Shown in pieces: positions 31,018 to 40,229 of a stretch of 64,000 bases of DNA (the first letter of the stretch is position 1; the number at the start of each line of letters is the position of its first letter). The stretch covers positions 124,001-188,000 of the forward strand of contig NZ_VCLB01000005.1 of the NCBI RefSeq assembly GCF_005924265.1, written 5' to 3'. The stretch is from Martelella lutilitoris (GTDB lineage Bacteria; Pseudomonadota; Alphaproteobacteria; Rhizobiales; Rhizobiaceae). A program made the translations under genes and the position numbers. The notes beneath the pieces were generated by a model. That model did not search any database and was not told the DNA's origin. It worked only from the letters and a program-made list of their open reading frames with translations.

Positions 31018-34000
31018 TCAGAAGAACCCGCGACGCTGCCACCAGCCGCGCTTCGGCTTGGCGGGCTCGTCGTCGTTCTCTGCGCCGTTGGAGGTGACCA
31101 CCGGCTCGGATGAGGCGACATTGGCGCCGCGATTGGCGCGTTTTGTCTCAACCTTATCTTCGTCCGACGAAGTCTCTGCCGCTTTTGTTTCTGCTTCTGT
31201 TTCAGCTTCAGGGGCTTCCTCGTCCGCCGGTTGTTCGACCTCGACCTTGGTCTCGGTTTCCTCGATCGCCGCGGGCTTCGCTTCAGCGGTTTCGGCGACC
31301 GTTTCCTCGGCTGCTGCCTCGGCCTTCTCGGCCTTCGGCTTGCGGCGGCGACGCGGCTTGCGGCCTTCGATCTCGGCCATCGCCTCGTCTTCGGTGATCT
31401 CGGTCGGTTGGTCGGCGTTCGCCTCGGCCGTTTCCTCGGCAGGCCTTTCGGTCACGACCTCGCTTGCCGCGGTCTCGGCGGTTTCCGCTGTGCTCTCCGG
31501 CGCGGCGGGAGCCGCATTTTCGGGTTCCGCCTCATCCGGCTTGCTCTCGGCGACGGCTTCGGAGGCGTTCTCCTTGCCTTCAGCCTCGGCGCTGTCGCCG
31601 GAAGTTTCCTGCTGGGCATTGTCATCGCTGCGGTTGCGGCGACCGCCGCGCTTGCCGCGACGGCGCTTGCGGCGCGGCTTGTCGCCGTCATCATCGCTGC
31701 TGTTCGACGCTTCCTGGGCGTTGTCGTCGGCCGATCCGGTGTCGTCATCGTCCTGCGACTGGTCGCTCTCGGCGCTGCTGCCGTTCTGCTGGCCGCCGTT
31801 GCGGCCGCCGCGACGACGGCGACGCTTGCGGCGCGAGCGGCCGCCTTCCTCGTCGCCGTTGCTGTCGCCGGCATTGCTGCTTGCCGGTGCGCTGTCTGAC
31901 TCGTCCGCGTCCTCGAAATCCGGAACATCGACGACGTCCTCTTCCGGTTCCTCGATCAGATTGAACAGCGCCTCGATCTTCACCGGATTTTCGACTGGAT
32001 CGCGGCGGTCGATTTCGAAATGGCTGTTCTCGAGATCGCCATCGGCCTCGACGATGATTTCGACGCCGAAGCGGTTCTCATAGTCGACAATGGTGTTGCG
32101 CTTCTGGTTGAGCAGGTAGGGCGCGATCTCCGGCGTCGTGCGCACGGTGATGTTATGCGTGGTGTTCTTCAGCAGATACTCCTCGACGCCGCGCAGCACG
32201 TGGAGCGCAACGGAAGACTGCGAGAGAACGTGGCCGGTGCCGCCGCAATGGCTGCAGACCTGGGTGGTCGATTCCAGAACGGATGCGCGGATGCGCTGGC
32301 GCGACATTTCCAGAAGGCCGAAATGCGAGATCCGGCCGACCTGGATGCGGGCGCGGTCGTTCTTCAGACATTCCTTCAGCTTCTTCTCGACAGCGCGGTT
32401 GTTGCGCTTTTCCTCCATGTCGATGAAGTCGATGACGACAAGGCCGGCAAGGTCGCGCAGCCTGAGCTGGCGCGCCACTTCCTCCGCCGCCTCCAGATTG
32501 GTCTGAAGCGCGGTATCCTCGATCGAGTGCTCGCGCGTCGAACGGCCGGAGTTGACGTCGATGGCAACCAGCGCCTCGGTTTGGTTGATGATCAGGTAGC
32601 CGCCCGATTTCAGCGTCACCTGCGGCTGCAGCATGCGGTCGAGCTGCGCCTCGATGCCGGAACGCGAGTAGATCGGGTGGATGTCGCGATAGCGCTGAAC
32701 CACCTTGGCGTGGCTCGGCATCAGCATCTTCATGAAGTCCTTCGCCTCGCGGTAACCCTCGTCACCGGAAACGATAACCTCGCTGATGTCCTTGTTGTAA
32801 AGGTCGCGGATCGAACGCTTGATCAGGCTGCCTTCCTCGTAGACGAGGCAGGGCGCCGTCGACGTCAGCGTCTTGGAGCGGACGTTCTCCCAAAGCCGCA
32901 TCAGATATTCGAAGTCGCGCTTGACCTCGGCCTTGGTGCGATTGGCGCCGGCGGTGCGCAGGATCACGCCCATGCCCTGCGGCACTTCGAGGCCCTTGGC
33001 GACTTCCTTGAGCCGCTTGCGGTCCGCCGGATTGGTGATCTTGCGGGAAATGCCGCCGCCGCGCGCCGTGTTCGGCATCAGCACTGAATAGCGGCCGGCA
33101 AGCGAAAGATAGGTGGTCAGCGCCGCACCCTTGTTGCCGCGCTCTTCCTTGGCGACCTGGACCAGCAGGATTTGCCGGCGCTTGATCACTTCCTGGATGC
33201 GGTACTGTTTGCGCATCCGGCGGTGGCCGTTGTCCGGCACCTCTTCCATGGCGTCTTCGGCGCCGACGGATTCGACGCTGTCGTCGTCATCGTCGACATC
33301 CTCGGAGATCGTGTCGGCGTCGACCTCGGCCGCCATATGGGTCGGGCCGCCCTTGTTCTCGTCGTCGGAACCGTTTTCGCCCGAAGCCTGGTCTTCGGAA
33401 GCCGTCTCGCCGCCGCCCTCAGCCGCCGCGTCCGTTTCGCCCTCGGCCTTCGCAGCCTTCTTGGCGGCGGGCTTGCGGCGCCTGCGGGGCTTGGGCTTCG
33501 CCGTTTCCTCGGCGGCTTCTGCAGCCTCGGCGGGCGCCTCTGCCTCTGACGTGTCGTCGGATTTCGTTTCGGCCTTGGACGCATCGACAGGCTCTGCCGG
33601 GGCTTCCGCGCTTGCGGCCTTTTCCGGCTCCTGGGTCGCCTCTTCGGCCTTCTTCGAGCGCGACTTCGCCCGGCCCCTGCGGGTGCGGGGCTTCGGCTTG
33701 CCGTCGGCCTCGGCAGCCTTTTCGGAGGCCTCTGCCGGCTCAGTCATGGATGTTTCGGCGTCGTCGCCGTCATCATCCTCGTTCGCTTCCTTCAGAAGCG
33801 CTTCGCGATCGGCCAGCGGGATCTGGTAATAGTCGGGATGGATTTCCGAAAAGGCCAGAAAGCCATGGCGATTGCCGCCATAATCGACAAACGCGGCCTG
33901 AAGAGAGGGCTCGACCCGCGTGACCTTTGCAAGATAGATGTTGCCGCGCAGCTGTTTCTTGTGCTGCGATTCGAAATCGAACTCCTCTATGCGATTTCCA

Positions 34001-34062
34001 CGAACAACGACGACGCGCGTCTCTTCTTCATGAGAGGCGTCGATGAGCATTTTGTCTGCCAT
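31018..34062 (-). CDS. rne: Ribonuclease E
   Basis: 1014 residues. The S1 RNA-binding domain is split: residues 1-90 (RGNIYLAKVTRVEPSLQAAF) and the continuation from about 295 (RRQILLVQVAKEERGNKGAAL) are separated by a roughly 190-residue Ala/Glu/Lys/Arg-rich insert. The RNase H-like/DNase-like catalytic core has VAIDVNSGRS and VVIDFIDM, each with a metal-binding Asp, and the zinc-link CSHCGG. The C-terminal 400 residues are low-complexity, alternating acidic and Arg-rich blocks, the likely degradosome scaffold. It processes rRNA and tRNA precursors and decays mRNA. GAGGAG precedes the ATG. Confidence 0.97.
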   Translation of the reverse strand: MADKMLIDASHEEETRVVVVRGNRIEEFDFESQHKKQLRGNIYLAKVTRVEPSLQAAFVDYGGNRHGFLAFSEIHPDYYQIPLADREALLKEANEDDDGDDAETSMTEPAEASEKAAEADGKPKPRTRRGRAKSRSKKAEEATQEPEKAASAEAPAEPVDASKAETKSDDTSEAEAPAEAAEAAEETAKPKPRRRRKPAAKKAAKAEGETDAAAEGGGETASEDQASGENGSDDENKGGPTHMAAEVDADTISEDVDDDDDSVESVGAEDAMEEVPDNGHRRMRKQYRIQEVIKRRQILLVQVAKEERGNKGAALTTYLSLAGRYSVLMPNTARGGGISRKITNPADRKRLKEVAKGLEVPQGMGVILRTAGANRTKAEVKRDFEYLMRLWENVRSKTLTSTAPCLVYEEGSLIKRSIRDLYNKDISEVIVSGDEGYREAKDFMKMLMPSHAKVVQRYRDIHPIYSRSGIEAQLDRMLQPQVTLKSGGYLIINQTEALVAIDVNSGRSTREHSIEDTALQTNLEAAEEVARQLRLRDLAGLVVIDFIDMEEKRNNRAVEKKLKECLKNDRARIQVGRISHFGLLEMSRQRIRASVLESTTQVCSHCGGTGHVLSQSSVALHVLRGVEEYLLKNTTHNITVRTTPEIAPYLLNQKRNTIVDYENRFGVEIIVEADGDLENSHFEIDRRDPVENPVKIEALFNLIEEPEEDVVDVPDFEDADESDSAPASSNAGDSNGDEEGGRSRRKRRRRRGGRNGGQQNGSSAESDQSQDDDDTGSADDNAQEASNSSDDDGDKPRRKRRRGKRGGRRNRSDDNAQQETSGDSAEAEGKENASEAVAESKPDEAEPENAAPAAPESTAETAETAASEVVTERPAEETAEANADQPTEITEDEAMAEIEGRKPRRRRKPKAEKAEAAAEETVAETAEAKPAAIEETETKVEVEQPADEEAPEAETEAETKAAETSSDEDKVETKRANRGANVASSEPVVTSNGAENDDEPAKPKRGWWQRRGFF

Positions 34063-34777
34063 TTATAGTGAGCTCCTCGGCGCAGACGCTCGCCGGTTTC
34101 CGAGCGGACCTTGGTCCGGATGCGGAAACGGTCGCCTGCGGGTGCGCCGGATGAATGTGCGTTCGACCGGTGCAACGAAACGCGGGCGGCTGCTTCTCGA
34201 ATCAGTCTGTCGCCGCTTGGGAGCGTGCAGGCCGAGAAAAGAATTTGACGCTTCGTTCTCATATGAAACCAGTCGAAACCAATATTAACGAGCCTCTCTC
34301 GGAGAGGCGATGAATATGCCCTCAGGGGGTTGCCCAAAGAGCACTGACCCTTACGCCGAAACGATTTTTGAGAAACACGTATACCGGCGAAGATATTCTG
34401 TTCGGTGGTGGAAGGACGCGGGTGATCCGTCACTCCATATGGCGCCAATCAACAAGAGACCGGCTGCCCTTGCGCGCAATCGTCCCGTCATAAATCTCCA
34501 CCTGAAACACATTAGTATGTATTCCATGCTGCAATAGCAAGAAAAATCCAATCCACGGTTATATTTGAGCGATCAACGAATCATGGCACTGAAGAACCGC
34601 TTCCGGCGGCGAACGCTCCCGGTTTTGTCGGACGGAGATCGGGAAAGGCGGGCGGGCCATTCTTTCGCCATCACTGTGGCGTTCATGGTCCTGGCCTTGT
34701 CGGCGGGTCGGCATTTACGGTAGTACACGGATGAATTGCATCTTCGCGGCCGGGGCCTGCGAAGAACGAGAGGTGGC
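34063..34777. other. Long divergent intergenic region between rne and amiC
   Basis: About 715 bases with no credible gene; short open frames here have poor codon use and no family resemblance. It should contain the rne promoter and a long 5' leader, fitting the known autoregulation of RNase E in other bacteria, plus the amiC promoter. The part from 34280 to 34560 is clearly more AT-rich than the coding sequence around it and is the likely promoter zone. Confidence 0.5.
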
Positions 34778-36031
34778 ATGACGGGACGCAATCTGGCCGG
34801 CGGCAAAGGTCTGTTCGAATATGCTTTCGCAGCGCGTCTGGTTGCGGTCGCGGCGCTGCTGATCCTGCTTGGAACGGCCATTGCCCCGTCAGCGCGCGCC
34901 AGCGCGGAAGACGCCGATGCCCCGTTGATCGCCTATAATGCGCTTCTCGTCGGCGATGACGCGCGGGCGCGGCTTGTGGTCGATTTCGATCGCTCGCCGG
35001 AATTCAGCTATCACTATCTGAAGGATCCGGCCCGGCTGGTGATCACCCTTCCGAGCACCGCCTTCGGTTTTTCAGCAGACGCGGTCGCGCCGCGCGGCCT
35101 TGTCAGCGATGTGCGCTACGGCGCGACCGGACCGGGCCAGTCCCGCATCGTGCTTTCGGCACGCGAGCCGATCCAGATGACGCTTGGCGAGGTCCGGCAG
35201 GAGGACGGTGCCGGGGCGCGCCTGGTGATCGACCTCGCGATCGCCGATGCCGCGCGCTTCGAGACGCTGCTGGCGCGCCAACAGCCCGCGACCGGCGATG
35301 TGTTCACCGACAGCCTTTCGACGCCCGTTGACGATGACATCTATGTCGTCGCCGTCGATGCCGGCCATGGCGGGGTCGATACCGGCGCCGTCGGCGAGGA
35401 CACGAAGACGCTGGAAAAGACGATCACGCTCGATTTCGCCCGCGCCTTTGCCAGGCGTTTGGCGCAAGAGCCGGGTTATGAACCCTTTCTGACCCGCGAT
35501 TCCGATATCTACCTGTCGCTCTCCAGGCGGGTGGAGCTCGCACGCCAGCACGGGGCCGACCTGTTCATCTCATTCCATGCGGACTCGCTCGACCAGCCAG
35601 ACATTTCCGGCGCGACGGTTTACACGCTCTCCGACCGCGCTTCCGACCGGCTGGCCGCCGCCCTTGCCCGGCGCGAGAACCTTTCCAACGAGATCATGGG
35701 GATCGAGGCCGACAACGAGCCCGAGGAGGTGACCGACATCCTGCTCGATCTCACCCGGCGCGAGACGCAGAGTTTCTCCATCTCGCTTGCCGACAGGGTC
35801 GTTGCCTCATTTAACGGGCAGATCGGGCTGATCAACAATCCCCATCGCTTCGCCGGCTTCATGGTGCTGCGCGCGCCGGACATTCCCTCGATCCTGCTGG
35901 AGATCGGTTTTCTCTCCAATGCCGAGGACGAGAGGCGCATGCTTGATCCTGAGTGGCGCGACCGTCTGGTCGACCGGCTGGTGGAGGCGGTCAAGCGTTA
36001 TCGCCATCCGCTGGTCTCCGGCGGCGGATGA
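34778..36031 (+). CDS. amiC: N-acetylmuramoyl-L-alanine amidase, AmiC type
   Basis: 417 residues from the ATG at 34778, chosen for GAGAGG upstream. A signal/anchor helix (about 20-45) is followed by an AMIN domain (about 50-155) that targets the septum, then an Amidase_3 domain from about residue 190. The zinc ligands are His in DAGHGG, Glu in KTLEKT and His in SFHAD, with the catalytic Glu in ILLEIGF. It cuts the stem peptide from MurNAc during daughter-cell separation. PBP1A follows downstream. Confidence 0.95.
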   Translation: MTGRNLAGGKGLFEYAFAARLVAVAALLILLGTAIAPSARASAEDADAPLIAYNALLVGDDARARLVVDFDRSPEFSYHYLKDPARLVITLPSTAFGFSADAVAPRGLVSDVRYGATGPGQSRIVLSAREPIQMTLGEVRQEDGAGARLVIDLAIADAARFETLLARQQPATGDVFTDSLSTPVDDDIYVVAVDAGHGGVDTGAVGEDTKTLEKTITLDFARAFARRLAQEPGYEPFLTRDSDIYLSLSRRVELARQHGADLFISFHADSLDQPDISGATVYTLSDRASDRLAAALARRENLSNEIMGIEADNEPEEVTDILLDLTRRETQSFSISLADRVVASFNGQIGLINNPHRFAGFMVLRAPDIPSILLEIGFLSNAEDERRMLDPEWRDRLVDRLVEAVKRYRHPLVSGGG

Positions 36032-36240
36032 GCAACAGTTGCGCCGGATCGATCCTTGGGCCGAAACAACATTTTAGCGGCGTCGCAAAAAGCGCACATT
36101 CGTTGTAAAAAAGTGGGCGGGGTGTTTTCAACGCGGCTTTGGAGCGGTATCTGCGGTCATTTGGAAAATGCGCCGGCACGAGACCATTGCGGCGAACGCG
36201 AAAGCGCAGCCAGCCTCGCCAGAGACAGGATTCAACAGAC

Positions 36241-38697
36241 GTGAACGTGATCAAGCTTATCGGATATCTTTTCGGCCTCGCCTGCGCGCTGTTTGTCGTG
36301 GTGGCGATCGGCGTCGGGATTTATCTGAACAATGTCGCCAAGGATCTGCCGGATTACGAGGTGCTTGCGCAATATACGCCGCCGGTCACGACGCGCATTT
36401 ACGCCGGCAACGGCGAACTGATGGCCGAATACGCCCATGAGCGCCGCCTGTTCCTGCCGATCGACGCGATCCCGATGCGCGTGCGCGGTGCCTTTCTGTC
36501 GGCCGAAGACAAGAACTTCTACACCCATCCCGGCGTCGACGTCGTCGGGCTGACGCGCGCGATCATCACCAATGTCCGCAATATGGGCACCGGCCGCCGT
36601 CCCGTCGGCGCCTCGACGATTACCCAGCAGGTCGCAAAGAACTTCCTTCTGTCGTCGGACCAGACCTATGAGCGCAAGGTCAAGGAAGCGATCCTGTCTT
36701 TCCGCATCGAGCAGGCCTATTCCAAGGACACGATCCTGGAGCTTTACCTCAACGAGGTTTATTTCGGTCTCAACGCCTATGGCATCGCCGATGCGGCGCT
36801 GACCTATTTCGACAAGCCGGTCTCCGACCTGACGATCGCCGAGAGCGCCTATCTCGCCGCCGTCCTGAAAGGGCCGGCCAATTACGATCCCTACCGCCAT
36901 CCCGACGCCGCCATCGAACGCCGCAACTGGGTGATCAGCCGGATGGAGGAGAATGGCTACATCACCGCCGAGGAGGCGGAGGTGGCCCGCGCAGAACCGC
37001 TCGGCGTCGTCTCGACGCACCGCAACCGGCCGATCGCGGGCGATGAATACTACGCCGAGGCCGTCCGCCGCGAGCTGAAGGACAAGTATGGCGAGGAAAT
37101 GCTCTATGAAGGCGGGCTTTCGGTGCGCACCTCGCTTGACCCCGAGATGCAGCTTGATGCCCAGAAGGCGCTGCGCGACGGCTTGATCAATTATGACGAG
37201 GCCGCCGGGTTCCGCGGGCCGATCGCCGAGGTCTCGATTACCGGCGACTGGGGCCCCGAGCTTGCCAAGATGCGGCCGCTCTGGGACGTGCCGGACTGGA
37301 AGATCGCCGTTGTGCTCGGCGTTGGCGCCGACGGCGCGCAGATCGGCATCCGCCCGCAGATCGATGTCGCCGGCAAGGTCGATACGGCGCGCGAGACCGG
37401 TTTCATTCCGGCCGATGACATGAAGTGGGCCTATCGCTTCCTCGAAAAGGGCAAGCCGAACGCAAAGAGCCCCGAAGGCGTGCTGAAGCCCGGCGATGTC
37501 GTCTATGTGCAAGCGACCGGCGAGGGCGACACCTACCGGCTGCGCCAGGTGCCGAAGGTCCAGGGCGGTCTTGTCGCCATGGATCCGCAGACGGGCCGCG
37601 TTCTGGCCATGGTCGGCGGCTTCGCCTTCTCCGAAAGCCAGTTCAACCGGGCGACGCAGGCCTATCGCCAGCCGGGTTCGTCCTTCAAGCCCTTCGTCTA
37701 TGCCGCAGCCCTCGACAATGGCTATACGCCCGCCTCGGTGGTCATGGATGCGCCGATCGAAATCGAATCGGGCGGCGAATTGTGGAAGCCGCAGAATTAT
37801 GCCGGCGGTTTCTCCGGCCCGCAGACGCTTCGCACCGGCATCGAGAAGTCGAAGAACCTGATGACCGTGCGTCTTGCCAACGACCTTGGCATGGAAACGG
37901 TTGCCGATTATGCCGAGCGTTTCGGTATCTATGACCAGATGGACCCGGTACTGGCCATGTCGCTCGGCTCCGGCGAGACCACCGTCATGCGCATGGTTTC
38001 AGCCTATGCGGTGATCGCCAATGGCGGCAAGCAGGTCAATCCAACGCTGATCGACCGCATTCAGGACCGCTACGGCAAGACCATCTTCAAGCATGAGGAA
38101 CGCATCTGCGAGAACTGCGACGCGCCAGAATGGACCGGGCAGGCCGAACCCATCCTGATCGACGACCGACAGCAGGTGCTTGATCCGATGACGTCCTACC
38201 AGATCACCTCGATGATGGAGGGCGTCGTCCAGCGCGGCACGGCGGCAAGCGCGGTCAAGCTCGATCGTCCCGTCGCCGGCAAGACCGGCACCACCAATGA
38301 CGAGAAGGATGCCTGGTTCGTCGGCTTCACGCCGAACCTCGTGGCCGGCCTTTATATCGGCTTCGACCAGCCGGCGTCCCTTGGTCGCCACGGGACGGGC
38401 GGCGGGCTTGCCGCGCCGATCTTCAACGAATTCATGACCGACGCGCTGAAGGAATTGCCGGTTGAAAACTTCATCGAGCCCGAGGGCATGACCAACATTC
38501 TGGTCAACCGCTCGACCGGCATGCGCGCCGGCGGTTCCGGCCCCGGCGTCATCGCCGAGGCCTTCAAGCCCGGCACGGGGCCCGCCGAGGCGCTCGATAT
38601 CATCGACATGAGCGGCTATGTGCCGCCGGAGCAGATCCTGCGCGATTCCTCGCAGGCCAACAAGGCAATCTCGACCGGCTCCAGCGGCCTCTACTGA
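36241..38697 (+). CDS. mrcA: Bifunctional penicillin-binding protein 1A
   Basis: 818 residues from a GTG at 36241, chosen because the protein then begins with its membrane helix (VIKLIGYLFGLACALFVVV) as in relatives; the frame stays open upstream to 36139 but the extra residues look non-coding. The GT51 glycosyltransferase domain has EDKNFYTHPGVD and GASTITQQVAKN. The transpeptidase domain has SSFK (active Ser), SKN and KTGTTN. It polymerises and crosslinks peptidoglycan at the outer face of the inner membrane. It follows amiC in the same direction. Confidence 0.96.
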   Translation: MNVIKLIGYLFGLACALFVVVAIGVGIYLNNVAKDLPDYEVLAQYTPPVTTRIYAGNGELMAEYAHERRLFLPIDAIPMRVRGAFLSAEDKNFYTHPGVDVVGLTRAIITNVRNMGTGRRPVGASTITQQVAKNFLLSSDQTYERKVKEAILSFRIEQAYSKDTILELYLNEVYFGLNAYGIADAALTYFDKPVSDLTIAESAYLAAVLKGPANYDPYRHPDAAIERRNWVISRMEENGYITAEEAEVARAEPLGVVSTHRNRPIAGDEYYAEAVRRELKDKYGEEMLYEGGLSVRTSLDPEMQLDAQKALRDGLINYDEAAGFRGPIAEVSITGDWGPELAKMRPLWDVPDWKIAVVLGVGADGAQIGIRPQIDVAGKVDTARETGFIPADDMKWAYRFLEKGKPNAKSPEGVLKPGDVVYVQATGEGDTYRLRQVPKVQGGLVAMDPQTGRVLAMVGGFAFSESQFNRATQAYRQPGSSFKPFVYAAALDNGYTPASVVMDAPIEIESGGELWKPQNYAGGFSGPQTLRTGIEKSKNLMTVRLANDLGMETVADYAERFGIYDQMDPVLAMSLGSGETTVMRMVSAYAVIANGGKQVNPTLIDRIQDRYGKTIFKHEERICENCDAPEWTGQAEPILIDDRQQVLDPMTSYQITSMMEGVVQRGTAASAVKLDRPVAGKTGTTNDEKDAWFVGFTPNLVAGLYIGFDQPASLGRHGTGGGLAAPIFNEFMTDALKELPVENFIEPEGMTNILVNRSTGMRAGGSGPGVIAEAFKPGTGPAEALDIIDMSGYVPPEQILRDSSQANKAISTGSSGLY

Positions 38698-38787
38698 GCG
38701 CCGGCTGATGGGTGAGGCGGGGTTTACATCCGCGCCTTGCCCCCTTATTCACCGGCCATCACACTCTCAAAAGAAGCAGAAAGAACC

Positions 38788-39919
38788 ATGCGAGCGGAAA
38801 TCGAAGGCGTTGTCGACGAAATCAAGCAGGCTGTAACCCTGCTGAGGAGGCATCTTTGACTGGGATCAGGCAATCAAACGGCTGGACTGGCTGAACAACA
38901 AGGCCGAAGATCCCGATATCTGGAACGACGCAAGCGAGGCGCAGAAGCTGATGCGCGAGCGCCAGCTTCTGGATGACGGCATTTCCTCCGTGCGCCGCAT
39001 CGAGACGGAGCTTTCCGACAGTATCGAACTGATCGAGCTCGGCGAGGAGGAAGGCGACGACGAGGTGGTCAAGGACGCCGAGGAAAGCCTGAAGACGCTT
39101 CTCGCCGAGGCCGAGCGCCAGCAGGTCGAGGCCATGCTTTCGGGCGAGGCGGATTCCAACGACACCTATCTCGAAGTCCATTCTGGCGCCGGCGGCACGG
39201 AAAGCCAGGACTGGGCGAACATGCTTCTGCGCATGTATATCCGCTGGGCCGAGCGCCAGGGCTTCAAGGTCGAGGTGATGGAAGTCCATGACGGGGAAGA
39301 GGCCGGCATCAAGTCGGCCACGATCCACGTCAAGGGGCACAATGCCTATGGCTGGCTGAAGACCGAATCGGGCGTTCACCGTCTGGTGCGGATCTCGCCC
39401 TATGACAGCAATGCGCGCCGCCACACCTCGTTCTCCTCGGTCTGGGTCTATCCCGTGATCGATGATTCGATCGAAATCGAGGTCAATGAAGGCGACTGCC
39501 GCATCGATACCTATCGGGCATCCGGCGCCGGCGGTCAGCACGTCAACACCACCGACTCGGCCGTGCGCATCACCCACATCCCGACCGGGATCGTTGTGCA
39601 GTGCCAGCAGGAGCGTTCCCAGCACAAGAACCGGGCGAAGGCCTGGGACATGCTGCGCGCGCGTCTCTATGAGGCGGAACTTCAGAAGCGCGAGGAAGCG
39701 GCCAACCAGGAAGCGGCCTCGAAGACGGATATCGGCTGGGGTCACCAGATCCGGTCCTATGTGCTGCAGCCCTACCAGCTGGTAAAGGATCTGAGGACCG
39801 GGGTGGAAAGCACGTCTCCCTCCGACGTTCTTGATGGCGCGCTGAGCCCGTTCATGGAAGCGGCCCTTGCCCACCGCATCGAGGGCGGGGCGGGTGCCGC
39901 GGTCGAGGATATCGACTGA
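38788..39919 (+). CDS. prfB: Peptide chain release factor 2, made by programmed +1 frameshift
   Basis: The ATG at 38788 opens 23 codons ending CTT, then an in-frame TGA at 38857-38859. Slipping one base forward gives GAC from 38858 and an open frame to 39919, for a 376-residue protein. The two halves join as LLRRHL then [22 protein letters not shown] lies in [15 protein letters not shown]; the codon-recognition loop reads SPYDSNARR where E. coli has SPF. RF2 ends translation at UGA and UAA. The arrangement lets low RF2 levels favour the shift and restore synthesis. Confidence 0.97.
38845..38860 (+). promoter_or_regulatory. prfB: prfB +1 frameshift signal
   Basis: AGGAGG, an internal Shine-Dalgarno-like element, sits three bases before the slippery CTT TGA C, the classical arrangement that promotes +1 slippage of the Leu-tRNA at a slow UGA. 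Confidence 0.95.
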
Positions 39920-40229
39920 TCGCCGATGATCCGGCGCGTTGCCTTAAAACAGGACGCGCCGGAGCGTCTGCCTCTTCGGGCCGCGGGCATCGGCTTTTCC
40001 GTCTTTCCTCTTTTCATCCCGGGCAAAAAGCCGTAAAGACGGCCCCATGATGACTGGGATACGGTTTCGCATCATTCGAATTATCGGCCCGGCTTTCCGC
40101 GCAGCCTGACAAGGCGCCGGAAGGTCCGGGATTTTGGCGTTTGTCACGCCCCTGCCACCGACAGATTTCCTTAAAGACTTGCGAGAGCGCGCCCTCAAGG
40201 CGCCGCACCAGAGAAAAAGCCGCGAAACC
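39920..40229 (+). other. Intergenic region between prfB and ileS, with a strong hairpin
   Basis: About 310 bases with no credible gene. TCCGGCGCGT (39930-39939) pairs fully with ACGCGCCGGA (39954-39963) over a 14-base loop, starting 11 bases after prfB; there is no U tract, so termination there is uncertain. The later part probably holds the ileS promoter. The open frame upstream of the ileS ATG is not supported. Confidence 0.55.

Noticed and set aside
31231-33087. Plus-strand frames with Ala/Val/Leu-rich, membrane-like translations opposite rne
   Set aside because: They mirror the low-complexity acidic/basic arm of RNase E and are not genes.
34310-34537. Short plus-strand frame in the rne-amiC gap
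   Set aside because: Unusual composition, no ribosome site and no recognisable domain; more likely leader or promoter DNA.
36139-36240. N-terminal extension of PBP1A
   Set aside because: The 34 extra residues are Arg-rich with no family match; relatives begin at the membrane helix.
38788-38860. prfB first thought to be a pseudogene because of the in-frame TGA at codon 24
   Set aside because: The AGGAGG and CTT TGA C context is the standard programmed frameshift, not damage.
39361-39440. SPY instead of SPF in the RF2 stop-codon-recognition loop
   Set aside because: The surrounding [15 protein letters not shown] is, as far as I know, normal for alphaproteobacterial RF2.
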